A DNA stretch of 64,000 nucleotides from Oreocharis arfaki (taxonomy: Eukaryota > Chordata > Aves > Passeriformes > Paramythiidae): assembly GCA_013398015.1 (NCBI GenBank), contig VZRR01002787.1:1-64000 (forward strand). Direction: 5' to 3'. The notes below the pieces were generated by a model that saw only the letters and a list, made by a program, of their open reading frames with translations, did not search any database and was not told where the DNA came from. Shown here piece after piece: positions 25,380 to 38,000 of this stretch (positions within the stretch are counted from its first letter, which is position 1; each line of letters opens with the position of its first letter). Position numbers and translations under genes: made by a program.

Positions 25380-25942
25380 CCACTGGAAGGCTCCTATTTA
25401 AAGTGGTCCAGGGGGTGTGTGGAAGGGGCACGGTGCTGCGTGGGCTCCCCCAGCCACGCTCTGCCTGCCGGTAACCCCCGGGGGAGCCACGGTGCCGTGA
25501 GCTCCTACCTGCCTGCTCCCCGCGCAGGCACCTGAGCGCTCCCGGCTCCCTGGCGAGGCAGACTTCCCTGCTGTTCATCAGCCGGCAGCGCGGAATTCCT
25601 GCCCCGCTGTTTGCCCGCGCGGCTCGTCCCCAAGCCCCGGAGGTGTGCTCCCACCCGTGCGGCCGTGGCAGCGCACGCGCCCGGTCCTGCGTGTGCACGG
25701 CCGGCGCCCGCACGTTGGCAGTTCGCTACCCCCCTTGCATCCCCCCCTTCTCCGGGCTATATGTGGCATTTCGAAGCTCTGACAATCTGCTTCCAAATGT
25801 TTTCCATATTTGTTCAGCCTCCTTGATTCAAATACCAGGAACAACTCAGCCGGCACGAAGCGAAGCTTTGGGGGGCAAAAAGCTCGCACCCCCACCGGCG
25901 TGCGCACACACACACGCACGTGAAAGCCTAAAGCCCGTCGGC
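25380..25942 (+). promoter_or_regulatory. SSPN CpG-rich promoter and 5' UTR region
   Basis: CpG-dense sequence leads into exon 1. A TATA-like TATTTAAA, which is also one mismatch from a MEF2 site, lies at 25395-25402, and a CArG-like CCATATTTGT (one mismatch from the SRF consensus) lies at 25804-25813. These would suit a muscle gene, but the transcription start cannot be fixed from sequence. If the 5' UTR reaches upstream of about 25760, it contains short out-of-frame upstream ATGs, for example at 25761 in a frame closing at 25826. Confidence 0.5.
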
Positions 25943-26266
25943 ATGGGAAAGGAGGAGAAGAAAGCCCAGCACAGCACGTCCCCGAATAACCAGAGCCAGA
26001 CAGGGAAGGCATCCGGAGGGGAGAAAAGCTCCGGCTCGGCGCAGGAGTCCGCAATGAAGAAGAAGAAGAAGCAGAAGAAAGCCAAGGGGGATCCCAAAAC
26101 CGGCCAGGAGGAGGAATCCCACACTTGTTGTGGCTGCCGTTTCCCGCTGCTGTTTGCGTTGCTGCAGCTGGCGTTAGGCACCTCTGTAACAGTGCTGGGC
26201 TTCCTTATGGCAGGCATCAGCTCCTCTCTGCTAGTCAGAGACACTCCATATTGGGCTGGGATAATT
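25943..26266 (+). CDS. SSPN: SSPN coding exon 1
   Basis: This exon encodes residues 1-108: a hydrophilic N-terminus of about 66 residues, the CCGC motif at 62-65 (likely membrane-proximal), membrane segment 1 and the start of segment 2. The exon ends after the Ile-Ile codons at a GTAAGC donor (26267). The reading frame runs on to 26293 in the intron before a stop, so the boundary is set by the donor and by homology. A run of AAG/AAA codons at 26055-26085 makes a Lys stretch (residues 38-48) not seen in the human protein. The N-terminal 50 residues align poorly with human, as expected for a fast-evolving cytoplasmic tail. Confidence 0.95.
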
Positions 26267-29200
26267 GTAAGCATAAAGTCTGTTTCTCCATAAAGTGCCT
26301 TTGCCAGCATTAATGCAAGCTGCATGACGCTCCACTTTAGACTAACCAACTGCATGCACAACACCATTTGAGTTATGCTAACTATAAATATTCCTGGGAT
26401 TAAGTGTCTGGCTATACTTTCCCAAGGAAGACTGCTCCTGCAGAATAACACAGCCTTTCGTATTCTTCCCTGCAATGCCCAAGAGACCTGAAATAAAATA
26501 CAGGGTTGCTGTTCACTGGATGTGCGTATGAGCTTGTGCTTTGCAGTGAACTCCTGCCTGATGATGCTGAAAAAAAATGTTAATTTCTTACACTGCCTAC
26601 CCTCTTTGCCCACCAAACCATAACCATCAGGTTTTGGAAGTGAGAGCATAACTCCATAACTCGCAACTTTTAGCTGGGCGAGGAGAGCAATGGCTGTCTC
26701 CCGAGCTTCCTCGCTGTGCTGTGCTGGAGAACCGCTGGGATTTAACCCTCTTCCTGCTGCTGCTGCTGACTGCACGTGGCCTTGGGGAAGGGGATGGCAC
26801 TGGTGGATGTGGCAGGGACAGGGAGCCCATCCCGGGGCCTGCTGGTGGCTCACGCTGAGTCACTTTGGAGTGACACGCCGGCCTCGCCGCGTGGGCTGAG
26901 GGCACTGGGCAGAGGGCGGTGTCCTGCTGGGTGTAAATCAGAGGCATCCCCTCTGGGGAAGCCTGAGTTGTTCCCCTGCAGCAGCCACCCCTGCAGAGGT
27001 GGGGACAGGGTGTGTGGTGCCATCTGTGGTGTGACTCTGCTGGCTGTGGGCTTGGGACGTGAGATTTGCCTGTGAAGAGACAGGGTCAGTGATTATGAGC
27101 CTGGGACAGGCCAAGGATGTAACTGAGCATGCAGGTTTCTTCCCTAGGCAGCAGCTTTCAGGAAAATATATCCTGAAAATATGCCCTGATGTGTTAGCAC
27201 AGTTCTGGGTGTTGTCAGACTGAAAGAATTCCCAGGAAATACATCCATGTTTAGGTACTTAGAGAAAAGATTTCTCGAAGCGCTGAACAGCTGTGGGAGC
27301 ATCTCTTGTAAAGGTAATTCCTTGTTAGAAGATTATCTGACCATCTGAACTGATTGGGGTTTGCTGTGTTAATCCTGCTGGGCAGCCCTTCAGAGGGTGG
27401 AAGGAGCAGGGCCCGAGCTCCCAAAGGAAGAGTTCCTCTGACTCATCTCTTCATGTTTCTCTTCTGACTGAAGAGGTATCCAAGGGTTTAGTGGTGTTTT
27501 GTGGGGCAAGAGCCTGCCCTTGCTTGGAAGGAGAACTTCCTCCCAGGAAGTTTTGGCTGTTACAAAGCAGGGGGGAATACAGATGATAAAATAGCAATAT
27601 GTGGAATGTTCACTCCTGCTGTTTATTTTGAGGATTCTGGAGGTCAGATTATGTCTTTTCCAGACAGCACTGTTGCTATCACAGGTTTGAAATAGCTTTT
27701 GCACTAGAAAAAAACTGGGGAAAGAGTGAGCTGGACTCAACTAATGCACAGTCAGGGATATGAGAAAAGCCATGGAAGCAGCCCCTGGCCCATGTGAATG
27801 CCATCAGTGCCCAAGCAGCATCCATCTGAGGCATCCACAAATGGCTGGTCTTCCTTGGGGAGGCCCGAAACCCCACCAAAGTCGCTGCTTTCTGAAAACA
27901 GAGCTCTAACCCCTGTTGCTCTTAGCAGCAGCTGCCAGCAGTAGTGACATTTAGATGCCCACATGAGTCAAAGCTCAGTCGCCTTCAGAGCTCCCCCCTG
28001 AAAATCAGGAATAATTCTCCATGTGTGTTCCTGAGCTCATTCCCGACTCGGAGCAAGACTCAGCTCTCAGCTGTGGTTGGTGGTCATGTTTTGCACTCGC
28101 CAGCCAGGATGACCCCTTGGGAAACCTTTCCTGGGACTCTGTGCTGGCTGTGGGAGCCAGGGCTGTGTTTTGGTTCATGTTCCTGGCTGGGGGAAGGACC
28201 AGTGCAGGCTGTGGCTGCAGGAAGGGCCCCGTGGGGAGGGGTGGCTGCACCCACGCTCTGAGTCAGACGGTGACTCTCACCTGAGGGACTCTGGTGAGGT
28301 GTTGAGTCACCAGAACACTCGAGCGTGGTTTGATTCCTCCCTGGCTCAAAATGGCTTTTGGTGCCCCCCTGTTTACCCTCAGGGTGATGACAGGGACTGT
28401 CTGCTGGGGGCACGCGGCCAGGCAGGCTCCTGGGCAACCATGCTGCTCTCCTGCACCCTCAGCCCAAAGCAGAAGGGAAGGAGGGGTCTGGCACCAGCTG
28501 AGAGGGAAGGGAACATGAAACTGGTGCTAGAAAGGAGAGGATGAAGTGGTGGGGCAGCCCCAGACCCCTCAGCAGCAGAGCCTGTGTGGAGCACTGGCTG
28601 TAGCACCACGAGAGCAGTGCAAAGCACATCTGAGGGGCAAAATGCAGGAGGTACCACATGGTGCTGCATTTACTTTGTTACTGTGCTGTGGTGTCTCCAT
28701 GGGGGAACTTGGTGCCCACTGGGACAACAGGTGGAGACGGCCAGAAGCTGCTGAGCTGGAAATTCCAGGTGTGCAATCACAGGGTGCTGCTGGTGAGCTG
28801 TGGTGAGGACTGTGCCAAGGACTGGCCTCTGGAGAGCTGGGGAAAACTGGTCCATGAAGGAGAACCCTTGGCTAGGACCTACATGTGGCTGGATGTCCTG
28901 TGGGCTGGCTCTTGGGCTGCATGGAAGCTGTTAGATAGGGGATGGATGACCCGTGTGCTGCTTGAGAACAAATCTCGTGGCAGAAAGTGACTTCCCAAAA
29001 CGAATATATTCACACAGAAATGAGCAACAGGACAGAAAGATGTGGTGTAAAACAACAGAGCATATTTGTTTTAGTAGCATCCCACTCAAGTGCTCTTTTT
29101 AAAGGACTTGATTAGTATTCCAAATCAAGAACTTAAAAAATCTATTATCGAGACCTTTTTAGCAACATTAGATATAATGGGTGAAGCTCATTCCTGGTGT

Positions 29201-32054
29201 TACTCCTTTGGAATTACACCAGGCTGGATTTGACCCCACGGCTGTTAATGCAGGGTGACAGAAAAATGAAGGAAAATTGCTAATGTGTTAAATAGACCCT
29301 GATTGATTGAAAGCTGTTTTTTTTCTTCTTTATTAGTGGCAAAATGGTGACACCATCCCTTGCTGAAAATCAAGTGCTTTAGTGCATTACCATGAATAGA
29401 AAGGAACCGTTTTTAGAGGAGCAGCCAGTGCTAAATGCTAGCGAGGAAAACCAGGCAAAGCAGTCTGAATTCAATGGGTTCAAAACCTGACTGTGTAGGT
29501 TTGAGAGGCTGGAGCAGGCCAGGGATTGGGTTCACCATCCTGGGGAATAAATGTGGCCAGAGATCCTCTGGCAGGGAGTGGAGGAGGGCTCCAAGCCCAT
29601 AGGGCTCCCTCCCCAGGGCACCGGCCCTTCCCTCCAGAGCCCCTGCAGAGGGAAATTATGCAACTTGCATTGCACCAAGAGCATTTCACCATGAAAACCA
29701 GTTAAAACCCAGTTAAAACCAAAATGCATTTAGTCCAAAATGTGTGGAGCATTGGTTAGAGACCAAAGGAAAGTTTTATGGACAGAAGCCACGGAGCCTG
29801 TGTGATTTACCGCTTCTGCTTTGGCTTCAGCAACATATTCCCTGAGAAAAGCCTCTGCCCCATTGCTGAGGACAGGCAGATAAACACAGCTAAAAGCAGT
29901 GAGGGTGGCATTTGTTTCACTTGCCTGGAGCCACTTACACTGAAGGTGCCCAGGTCTGAAGCAGCTGCCCGTGAGACCCATCCTGAGCTCCCCAAACTGC
30001 AGGCTGGACTCCTTGGCAGTCTCTTCCTTCTTGCTGCTTTGCAAGAGTTTGGACAAACTCTTCACAAACCCACTCATGAGTGCAGAGCTTTACTTTTTTC
30101 CTGTGTCTTGCCACTGGCTCAGTGCATAGCTTTGGGCAAGTTACTTAACCTTGCTAAGACTTTGTTATTTCCCCTGTAAAGTGGGGTTAATAGTGGCCAT
30201 CCGTCACCCCTTGCTTTGAGATCCTGGGATGAAAAGTGTTGCAGAGACAGTAGATATTAATGGTATCCTTTTCATTCTTTTTCATTAGCTTGTGGCCTTT
30301 CGACACCCAGAAGAAGTAACGATGTATTTCTCCTTGAAAAACCTACTTTAGATTATTTCCACTGCGATCAAAAGTGGAGAGTATCAGAGTTTTCATGGGC
30401 AAGCTCCCTTTTCAGCCCTGTTTTGCAGAGTCAGGCAGTTAAGAAAGTTAGCTCATCAGAAATGATTATCCAGGGTGTTTATTATTTCTGTCAGGAAGTT
30501 ATTTTAAATGTATATGTATAGATGTTCATAAAATTAGGACTTTTAAAAACATTTTTGAAAATCTGATTCAAGAGCAGCTCAAGGCAGCAACTGTGGCTCC
30601 AGCTGTCACTGATTTCATTGCAAAAAGCATCCCAAAAGATCTGCCATGGGCTGAAACCCCAGCCCAGAAGCTCTGACACTTCTCCCTGCTCCAGCCCTTC
30701 TCCATCTCCCCCGGTGTTTCCCCAGGACAAAGGGTCCCTGAGCTTTACTCAAGGGGTGGCCATGGCTTGTGGCTTTTTAGCACCAGCGCTCAAGCACCGG
30801 CTTCTCTGCCCTGGTGGAGATGAGGCTGATGTGGGGCTGTGTGGTGCAAAAGGCAGGCAGATTTTAACTGAAAAAGCAGCTTAATCAACCTTCATTTACC
30901 TGCAGTCAGAATTGTTTATGTCTCTATAACTTTTGCTTGGTTTTAGGGAAACCATTTTCAGTTTTTAAAAGAAGGTGAAAAAAAACCTGGGGCCATCAAA
31001 GCAGCCAGTGGAAACAAGTATTTTTGTCTCTATTTTTTTATACAGGCTAGCTTCAATTAGCCATGGGCAAACATCAAAAGGTTTGAGGGAGGACTGCCTT
31101 GAAGAAGAGGCCAGTGCTTGTTTAGAGCTGTGTGTAGCACCAGAGCAGGACTCTTCAGAGCCCTCTGCCACTAAATCTCATCCTCTTCTAAGAGTAACTA
31201 GGCATTGATTAACTGAAATCCACACTTTTGTTCTGCTCAGGTGTAGACGGGAAAACTTTGATGGGAAGAAATGTTCAAACATTCTGAAGGAATGGTTTGA
31301 GAAGGTAACTGCACACCTGAGGTGTGTCTGATACGTGGCCAGGGGCTGCTCTAATCCTGGACCCCTCTGTGGCTTAGCCCACAGTTTAACTGCAGAATTC
31401 CTGGCTGGAATTTGTGCAAAAAGCCTGGGTAAAATTTGGAGAAGGATGTCAAACAGGTTTCCCCAGCCAGGGTAGCCTCACGACTATGGAGGTGGTGACT
31501 TTCTGTAGCTTCCTAGTCCCAGACACACCTCAGACCATGAGGGGTGTTCATGACTAATCTCAGCCGTGCTGCACTTCTCAGGCTGAAAATCACCGCTGGC
31601 TCTGTGAACTCTTAATTTTATTTTATTTTGGTTTTTTGATCCCTCAGGGGTTTGTTCAGCCAGGACTGTATTTCTGGTTTAACAGAAGCAATGGACTGCT
31701 GCTGCAGCTCCTGGCTGTGTAAGCTATCATAGCCTTTGCTGAGGGAATTAAATCTTACCTTGGCACAAGTGACGAGCAACTGACCTAAACAGCAAAGATC
31801 ATTATGGAAAAAATAGTATTTCACTTGATTGTGGATGTTCTTGCAGGGCTTTGATGACTTTACAGGATTTAAGGGAAAGTTATGGACCTGCCACAGTGTG
31901 TTATTGCATGGCTTGAAGGGACCTGTAGTGAAGACATCATTATTTTCTTCTGTAGGTGGGGCAGGGATGGGCAGTGATTGTGGGGTTTATGGCTGTTAAA
32001 AGAATGAGTTCCTAGATGATGATGGCCTTTGCCTGCAACCACAATACACGTTCG

Positions 32055-32093
<39 letters not shown>

Positions 32094-35000
32094 TTATTCA
32101 TCTTGCTATTATTTCTGGAAGTAATTTATATGCAACTAGTCTGTCCTTAAATGTAACAAGAAGTCTATAAGGGGATAAAAAAACTAGGGCACACTACCTC
32201 TATGTTGCAGACTGGCTTCTTCTACACGTGGCAGTGAGACCCAGGCTGACCTGAGGCTGNGCTGTTAAAAGAATGAGTTCCTAGATGATGATGGCCTTTG
32301 CCTGCAACCACAATACACGTTCGTCATTATTATTATTATTATTATTATTATTAATATAGCTATTATTTCTGGAAGTAATTTATATGCAACTAGTCTGTCC
32401 TTAAATGTAACAAGAAGTCTATAAGGGGATAAAAAAACTAGGGCACACTACCTCTATGTTGCAGACTGGCTTCTTCTACACGTGGCAGTGAGACCCAGGC
32501 TGACCTGAGGCTGATGAAAGCTGGCAGTGAAAGCTGCCTGCAGCACCCACACTTTCATCACAGCCTCCTCAAACCTTGTAAAGCAAATGAACTTCAGTGC
32601 TGCTGTCTGCAACAGCCTGTAGAGATCTCTGGCACCAGAGGTGATCCAGATTTAGAATGGCAAAGCCAACAGGGACAGGGTCTTTCCTGCATCAAAACCT
32701 GTGTCCAGTGGGAGTGTTAGATTTGGTGGACAAAGTGGCTTCTCTAAAGGTGTAGGCAGGAGCTAAGCCTTGCCATTTCTGATAAGGTGGGAGAACCATC
32801 AAGCCAAGTATGACCTCTGAGGGAGAGCCAGAAACTCCAGAGATAGCTGCAAGAGATCATTCTTTACCTGTGTCCCTAAAATCAGAAACATCCCCAGTGT
32901 CTCCAAGTGAGCAACTAAAAAAAAAACTTGTCCATAATAGAAATGTCTTCCTAATTCTATTAACAGCAATTTTCCTCCTGAAGTTTGAGTTCACATTCTT
33001 ATTAAATAGGAAGAGCCCTCCTGTGGGTCTCAGCAGTGCTGTGTGGCATTGCAAGGTGTACCTGGGAGAGGTTTTGTCCTGCAGTGTGTTTGCTTTCTGC
33101 TCCTAAAAATTGTGGCAGGAGGTTCTCGCCAACAAAGGCCCCATATAAAGAGCAGATGAGCTATACTGTGTCTTTGTGAGCATTTGCAGCATTTGCCTTG
33201 TGATGTGGCACAGACCCAAGGTGCTCCTTGGAGCCAGGTTTTTGTCTCCCGCCTTCATGTCTTGGTGGATGTTCCCCACCCTCCTGCTTTACCAGCCTCG
33301 GGTGCCAAGGTTTTCAAGATGCTCTGGGTAGGAGGTAGTTCACTAGAGAAAACCACCTATTCGACATTTGGGCTTAAATTGTAGCAATAACAAAAGGAAA
33401 ACCGGTTTCACAGGTGCACAAGGGAGAGATGGAGACAGATTAGAGCAATCTGTGGTTTTGAAATCTGTCGGAATAAAGCAAACCACATGAATATGTCAGC
33501 GTGCAAAGATAATGAGTGCAAACCACAGCGGAAATTTGTGCCCTACGTGTTCATATTTCCCCTAATTACACACAACACACAACCTTCCTCATCCCTGCCG
33601 CGTGGTGTCCTTGTGCTGCTCGTACACCTTGTGCTGAATCTTTGCAGGAGCAGATGGGATAACATGACAGCAGGCTCCTGCCCTCTTTGGGGTGGGAGCA
33701 AGCTGGAAAATTTCTCCTCCTATTCTGATTCTGCCTTAGAAAAACAATAACTCTTAAGCCACTTTTCAGCGCTGAGGTGTTCCTGCCCAATGGAAGGAAT
33801 GTCTACTGCTTCCCCCCAAAAAGGAATAGTACTAAAAATGTTGTGCAGCCTAAATATTTAAGTTCTTCAGCCAGTGTTAGTAAATAGCTGTTCTCCTGGG
33901 TTGTGAGCCGGGGGGATTTCACAGGGTACGCCTTAAGCAAAATGAAATCTTTACCTTTCCTAAATACTTCTGCATCACATTTGGGTCTTTTTGTAGGCAG
34001 CGCTTTCCAAAATTAAGTTCTTCCCTTGGATAACCTTTCACGTCACTACCTATTCAGCAAGGGGTGTGTTAGTCCATATGGAAATTTTGAAGCGGGATCT
34101 TGAAATAAACTCGAGTTGAAATATGCACAGAGATGCATATTCCTGGATTTCTGGATAACAGCTGACCAGAGCTGATCTAATTAAGCGCCGTCCTGCAGGT
34201 CTCACAGAATCTGTTTTATTTGTGTAGCAAATGCGCATCGATTGGTGGCAAGCACGTGCTGGAGCGGGTTCAATTGCATTTTATGTTGTGTGCTTAGTCA
34301 ATAAGGCATGGGAAATGCGTGCTCCACGCTGGGATGTGGCAGTGGCTGCTGCGGCACCAGGATGCAGGATTACCTAATGCTACTTAGCAATCGGTATCAA
34401 CAGCACCTGTAACGTGCCTGCAGCTCTTTTAGTTACTTAGAGGCTCCTAAAAAATACTTACCAGAGGATTTTTATAGTTATTCTGTTACACTTCACAGGT
34501 GTAATTCAAAGCTGATCTATTAATAATGTATAAAATAGCAGCACAGAGCTGTTTCCTATATAAACGTTCCACGCTTTGGTTTCCTCCAAGGAGTGAATTT
34601 ACCTTTAAAGAGCTGAAATGTTAAACATATGTGGGTCATAACTCTCAGCCACGTTATTTTTTACTGCCACTTAGGAAAATACACATCTCTGGTTTAGGAA
34701 AAAGAAAAAAAGTTACTGTATTGTTATAAAAGAAATACTTAAGCTTTCTGAAATATCTTGGCCAAGACTTGCTGGGATCCTGACCCAGTGTAATCCTTTA
34801 TAAATACCTCTCCACAAATGTGCCTCTTCAAGTGTCCCTGAGTATATTATTTAAATCCCAGAGGACGTTTAGAAAGCGTGTGCAGGAATGGAGCTCCTTT
34901 TAACTGCTGGCCCTTTGTATGGGAAGCTTTCTGAAGAGGGAGGTCTGATCCTGCCACATGTGAAGCCAGCAGGAGTTCTGCAAAAGTTGTCTGAGGCACT

Positions 35001-38000
35001 TGATGGCAGAGAGAAAACTCCAGCATTGGTCTCTGCCCTCAGAAATGAATGCAGCTGTGTCAGCCTTCCGTGGTTAAATGGAAGGGGAAGGAGGGAGTGG
35101 CAACAGTCCCGTGATGTCTCATGGCAGTCACCTGGAGGCAAATGTGGCTCTCGGTCCATGCAAGTGTAAACGCCCACTAGCGTAGCTGAAGCAAAGCAAA
35201 TTTGATTTATTGCTCATAACAAGATCCTTCAGCACCAGATCCTGAAAATACTGAGGTCCAGCTTTGACATGAGAAGCCATTATGATTTGTCATGAATTTT
35301 GGGGATATGATGTTAAGATAGTGTATTTAAGCTTTTTTTTTCAGTTCTTGCTGCAGGTTCTTTCCTTCAGCCATTACTGGCACTGGGGCACTTTATCATT
35401 TGGATATTATCAGCAATAGGATCTCTTAAGATTTAAGTTTTGTGGGCATGTTAATTGAATTAAAAGATTAATATACAGCGCAAGGGACCAAGGACAGAGG
35501 CGATTAATCCCAAGAAATAAAACATACTTGAGTCACACAGAAGCACTAGAGGGCAAAAAGCCCCAGCACTGAAGGACCTTTGACAAGAAAGGTTGTTTTT
35601 TCCCCAGACAACCCTGTCAGCTACGGCTGTCAACAATAAAAAGAAAGAAACAAATAAATTGGAGGCCGTGTGTAAGTCACAGGACCAGAATATAAATACA
35701 CATGACATGGAAAGGAGTAAATAATACTGACGCATTCTTTAGAAATGTTCTCGGGCAATACTTCCTATTCATGTCCCACTGAAGTGACATGAAATGAAAC
35801 TTCATGGGGAAAAGTGTCATTAATCACCCAGGTTCTTGAGGGAGAAAGCTCTGTGTGTGTTGGGAGGCACTTTTCCTTTGCAGGGCTGCAGTCTTGGGCC
35901 TTGCAGCACCAATGCAGATGCAAAAAGCTTGATACTTTCTGCAACAGATCATTAAAGGAACATGTTTATCCATTGCTGTCCAGAAGGACAGCAGGGCATT
36001 TTTCACTGTGGGTCAAGCTCCCTGTGGAGCTGGAAATCTGGATGTGAGCAGCATTTCTAGGGCATGCAGGTGGGCATGGGGCTGTGATGGAGCCCCAAAC
36101 TCCTGCAGGCATCTCCATGGCATAGCCCCACCTTGGCAGTGTCAGCTCACACACGGCTCTGGCCAAAGAGGGCAAATCCCACTGCTCTGGGAAAGCAGAA
36201 AGCCTCAAATTGATGACAACTCTTCCAGACTCCAGAAGTAAAATGGAAGGGGTAAAAAAAAATGTAGAATCTTGCTGTAGTCACTGAGAATTTAGTAGCT
36301 GTCATTTCTAACCAAGATGCTCCTAGCAGGGAGGCCAAGACTTGCTCCTGGCCCAGTGTGTAGAGAAGACCTCTGAAAGGACAGTGGCTGGTCTCATCCA
36401 AAGTCCCCACTAAGGCTCATCACACCTAAAATGGCTTTTAAAGATGTGATTTGAAGGGTCATTTAAAAACATGCGCATGCCATCAACTCACCTGTTTTTC
36501 CAAGGCAGCTCAAGCACCCACAGATTCCTCCAAACACAGCTCCAGCTGCCAACAGCCTCTCACATGCCCAGATCCAGCCCTACAGGGAGCCCTCACCTTG
36601 TGCCTGGGTACCCAACTCCTCCATCCAGGGGATGAACTGCCAAAAAGCAGCACTCCTGAGTCTTGTGAGGTTTGCTCGCTGGTCCTCCAAAAAGTGGGAG
36701 AGGAAGGCACTGGACTGGAGTGCACAGGCCCAGTGTGGGGACACACTGTGTTTCCTAAACACAAAAAAGCAAATCACATTTTTGGGGCTATCTCCTCAAA
36801 GTAGGATCTTCCTTTCTTACCTGGCTGGAAAATGCCTACCCGTGAGTACCTGCTCCAGCAGATAGATCCAGAATTAATAATAAAGACAGCTAAATTAATA
36901 ATCTAGTGTGCAAATACTTTTCCATTACTGTTAACCTTCAGCAATTACTGCCACAAGGCTAAAACACACTTTCAGATTGCAGGGGTGATGGATATCTTCT
37001 TTACTAAGCTGTCCACTCCAGAAGAGGGTGAAAACCTCTGCTATAGCCTCTGCTGCTTCTTACCCAGTGGCAGCCACGGTTTAATGATTTACAACTTGCA
37101 AGGGTGACATAAAAACCCTGTCAGCACCCAGAGCTACATAGGATGGTGCTCTTTGGGTTTGCAAGCCCAGCTTCAGAGGCCTTTTGCTTTTTTTTTGATA
37201 GCTGTATGGGCAAAAACTCAACATACATCCTGGGGGCTGGTGCTGTGCTGTGTCTTTGATGACTTTGCTTCCACACTGCTTCTTGAATTATGGTCCTGCT
37301 AACACAGAAAGTTGTCTCGGCTTGGGGGAAAGGAAAAAAAAAAAGTATTTTTGTGTTTTATAGGGTTTTTTTAACCTTGACACATTTTACATCTCTTCCC
37401 TTGCAGGTCTGTGTGGTGTCCTTAGTGGGATTTGTTATGCTCTGTATTTCGTACCAACCCGATGAGAAGACATGTGTGCAGTTCACAGTGAAGGTACCTG
37501 AACAATTTTAAAACTTTTTTTTTTTTTTTTTTTTTTTTCTCCTTTCTTTTAATTAAACNTGTCATTAAATATAATCAGAAAAATTGATACAGGGGATATT
37601 TTTAAGACCACAGAAAAAGAAGTGAAAACACACCTGAAATGCAGGAATGGTTTTCTGTTACTTTCCAGGCAGCCAAGGAAGAAACTGTATCCTATAAAGA
37701 GGAAACTCTAATGACATTTCAAATCAGAACATTTCATTCACCATGTTTAAGGAATACAGACAAAGCTGGAATAATTTGGGAAATGTTCAGAGTTTAAGCA
37801 GATTAAGTGGCGATAGTGAGCAAGGTAAGAAGTAGGGTGGCATATAATGAGTCCACTTAAACCAAGTTTTAATATTTAATGGGAAGATACCAGGAAAGCA
37901 TGGGGACATGCATTCTCCCACAAAGCAAATTCCCATCTGAGCACTGCAGGAACTGCACCATACCCTACCTTTGTCTCCAAAACCTCTTTGCTGACACTGG

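Larger units (their letters stand above)
26267..37406 (+). other. SSPN intron 1 (11140 bp)
   Basis: GT-AG intron. It contains a palindromic repeat remnant at about 29190-29237, a MIR-like SINE at about 30110-30266, an ATT microsatellite inside a probable false duplication (31992-32513), a 98-codon ORF at 32810-33106, a cluster of RUNX-type motifs (33451-33527) and an AT-rich block with homeodomain-type sites near 34.1-34.6 kb. Nothing else was recognised in 26.3-29.1 kb or 34.6-37.4 kb. Confidence 0.85.

Noticed and set aside
25846..26853. Minus-strand open frame of 335 codons over SSPN exon 1
   Set aside because: It lies antisense to exon 1 and its intron and has no recognised domain. The length is explained by the CpG-rich exon and promoter and by the low stop content of the antisense of a Lys-rich exon.
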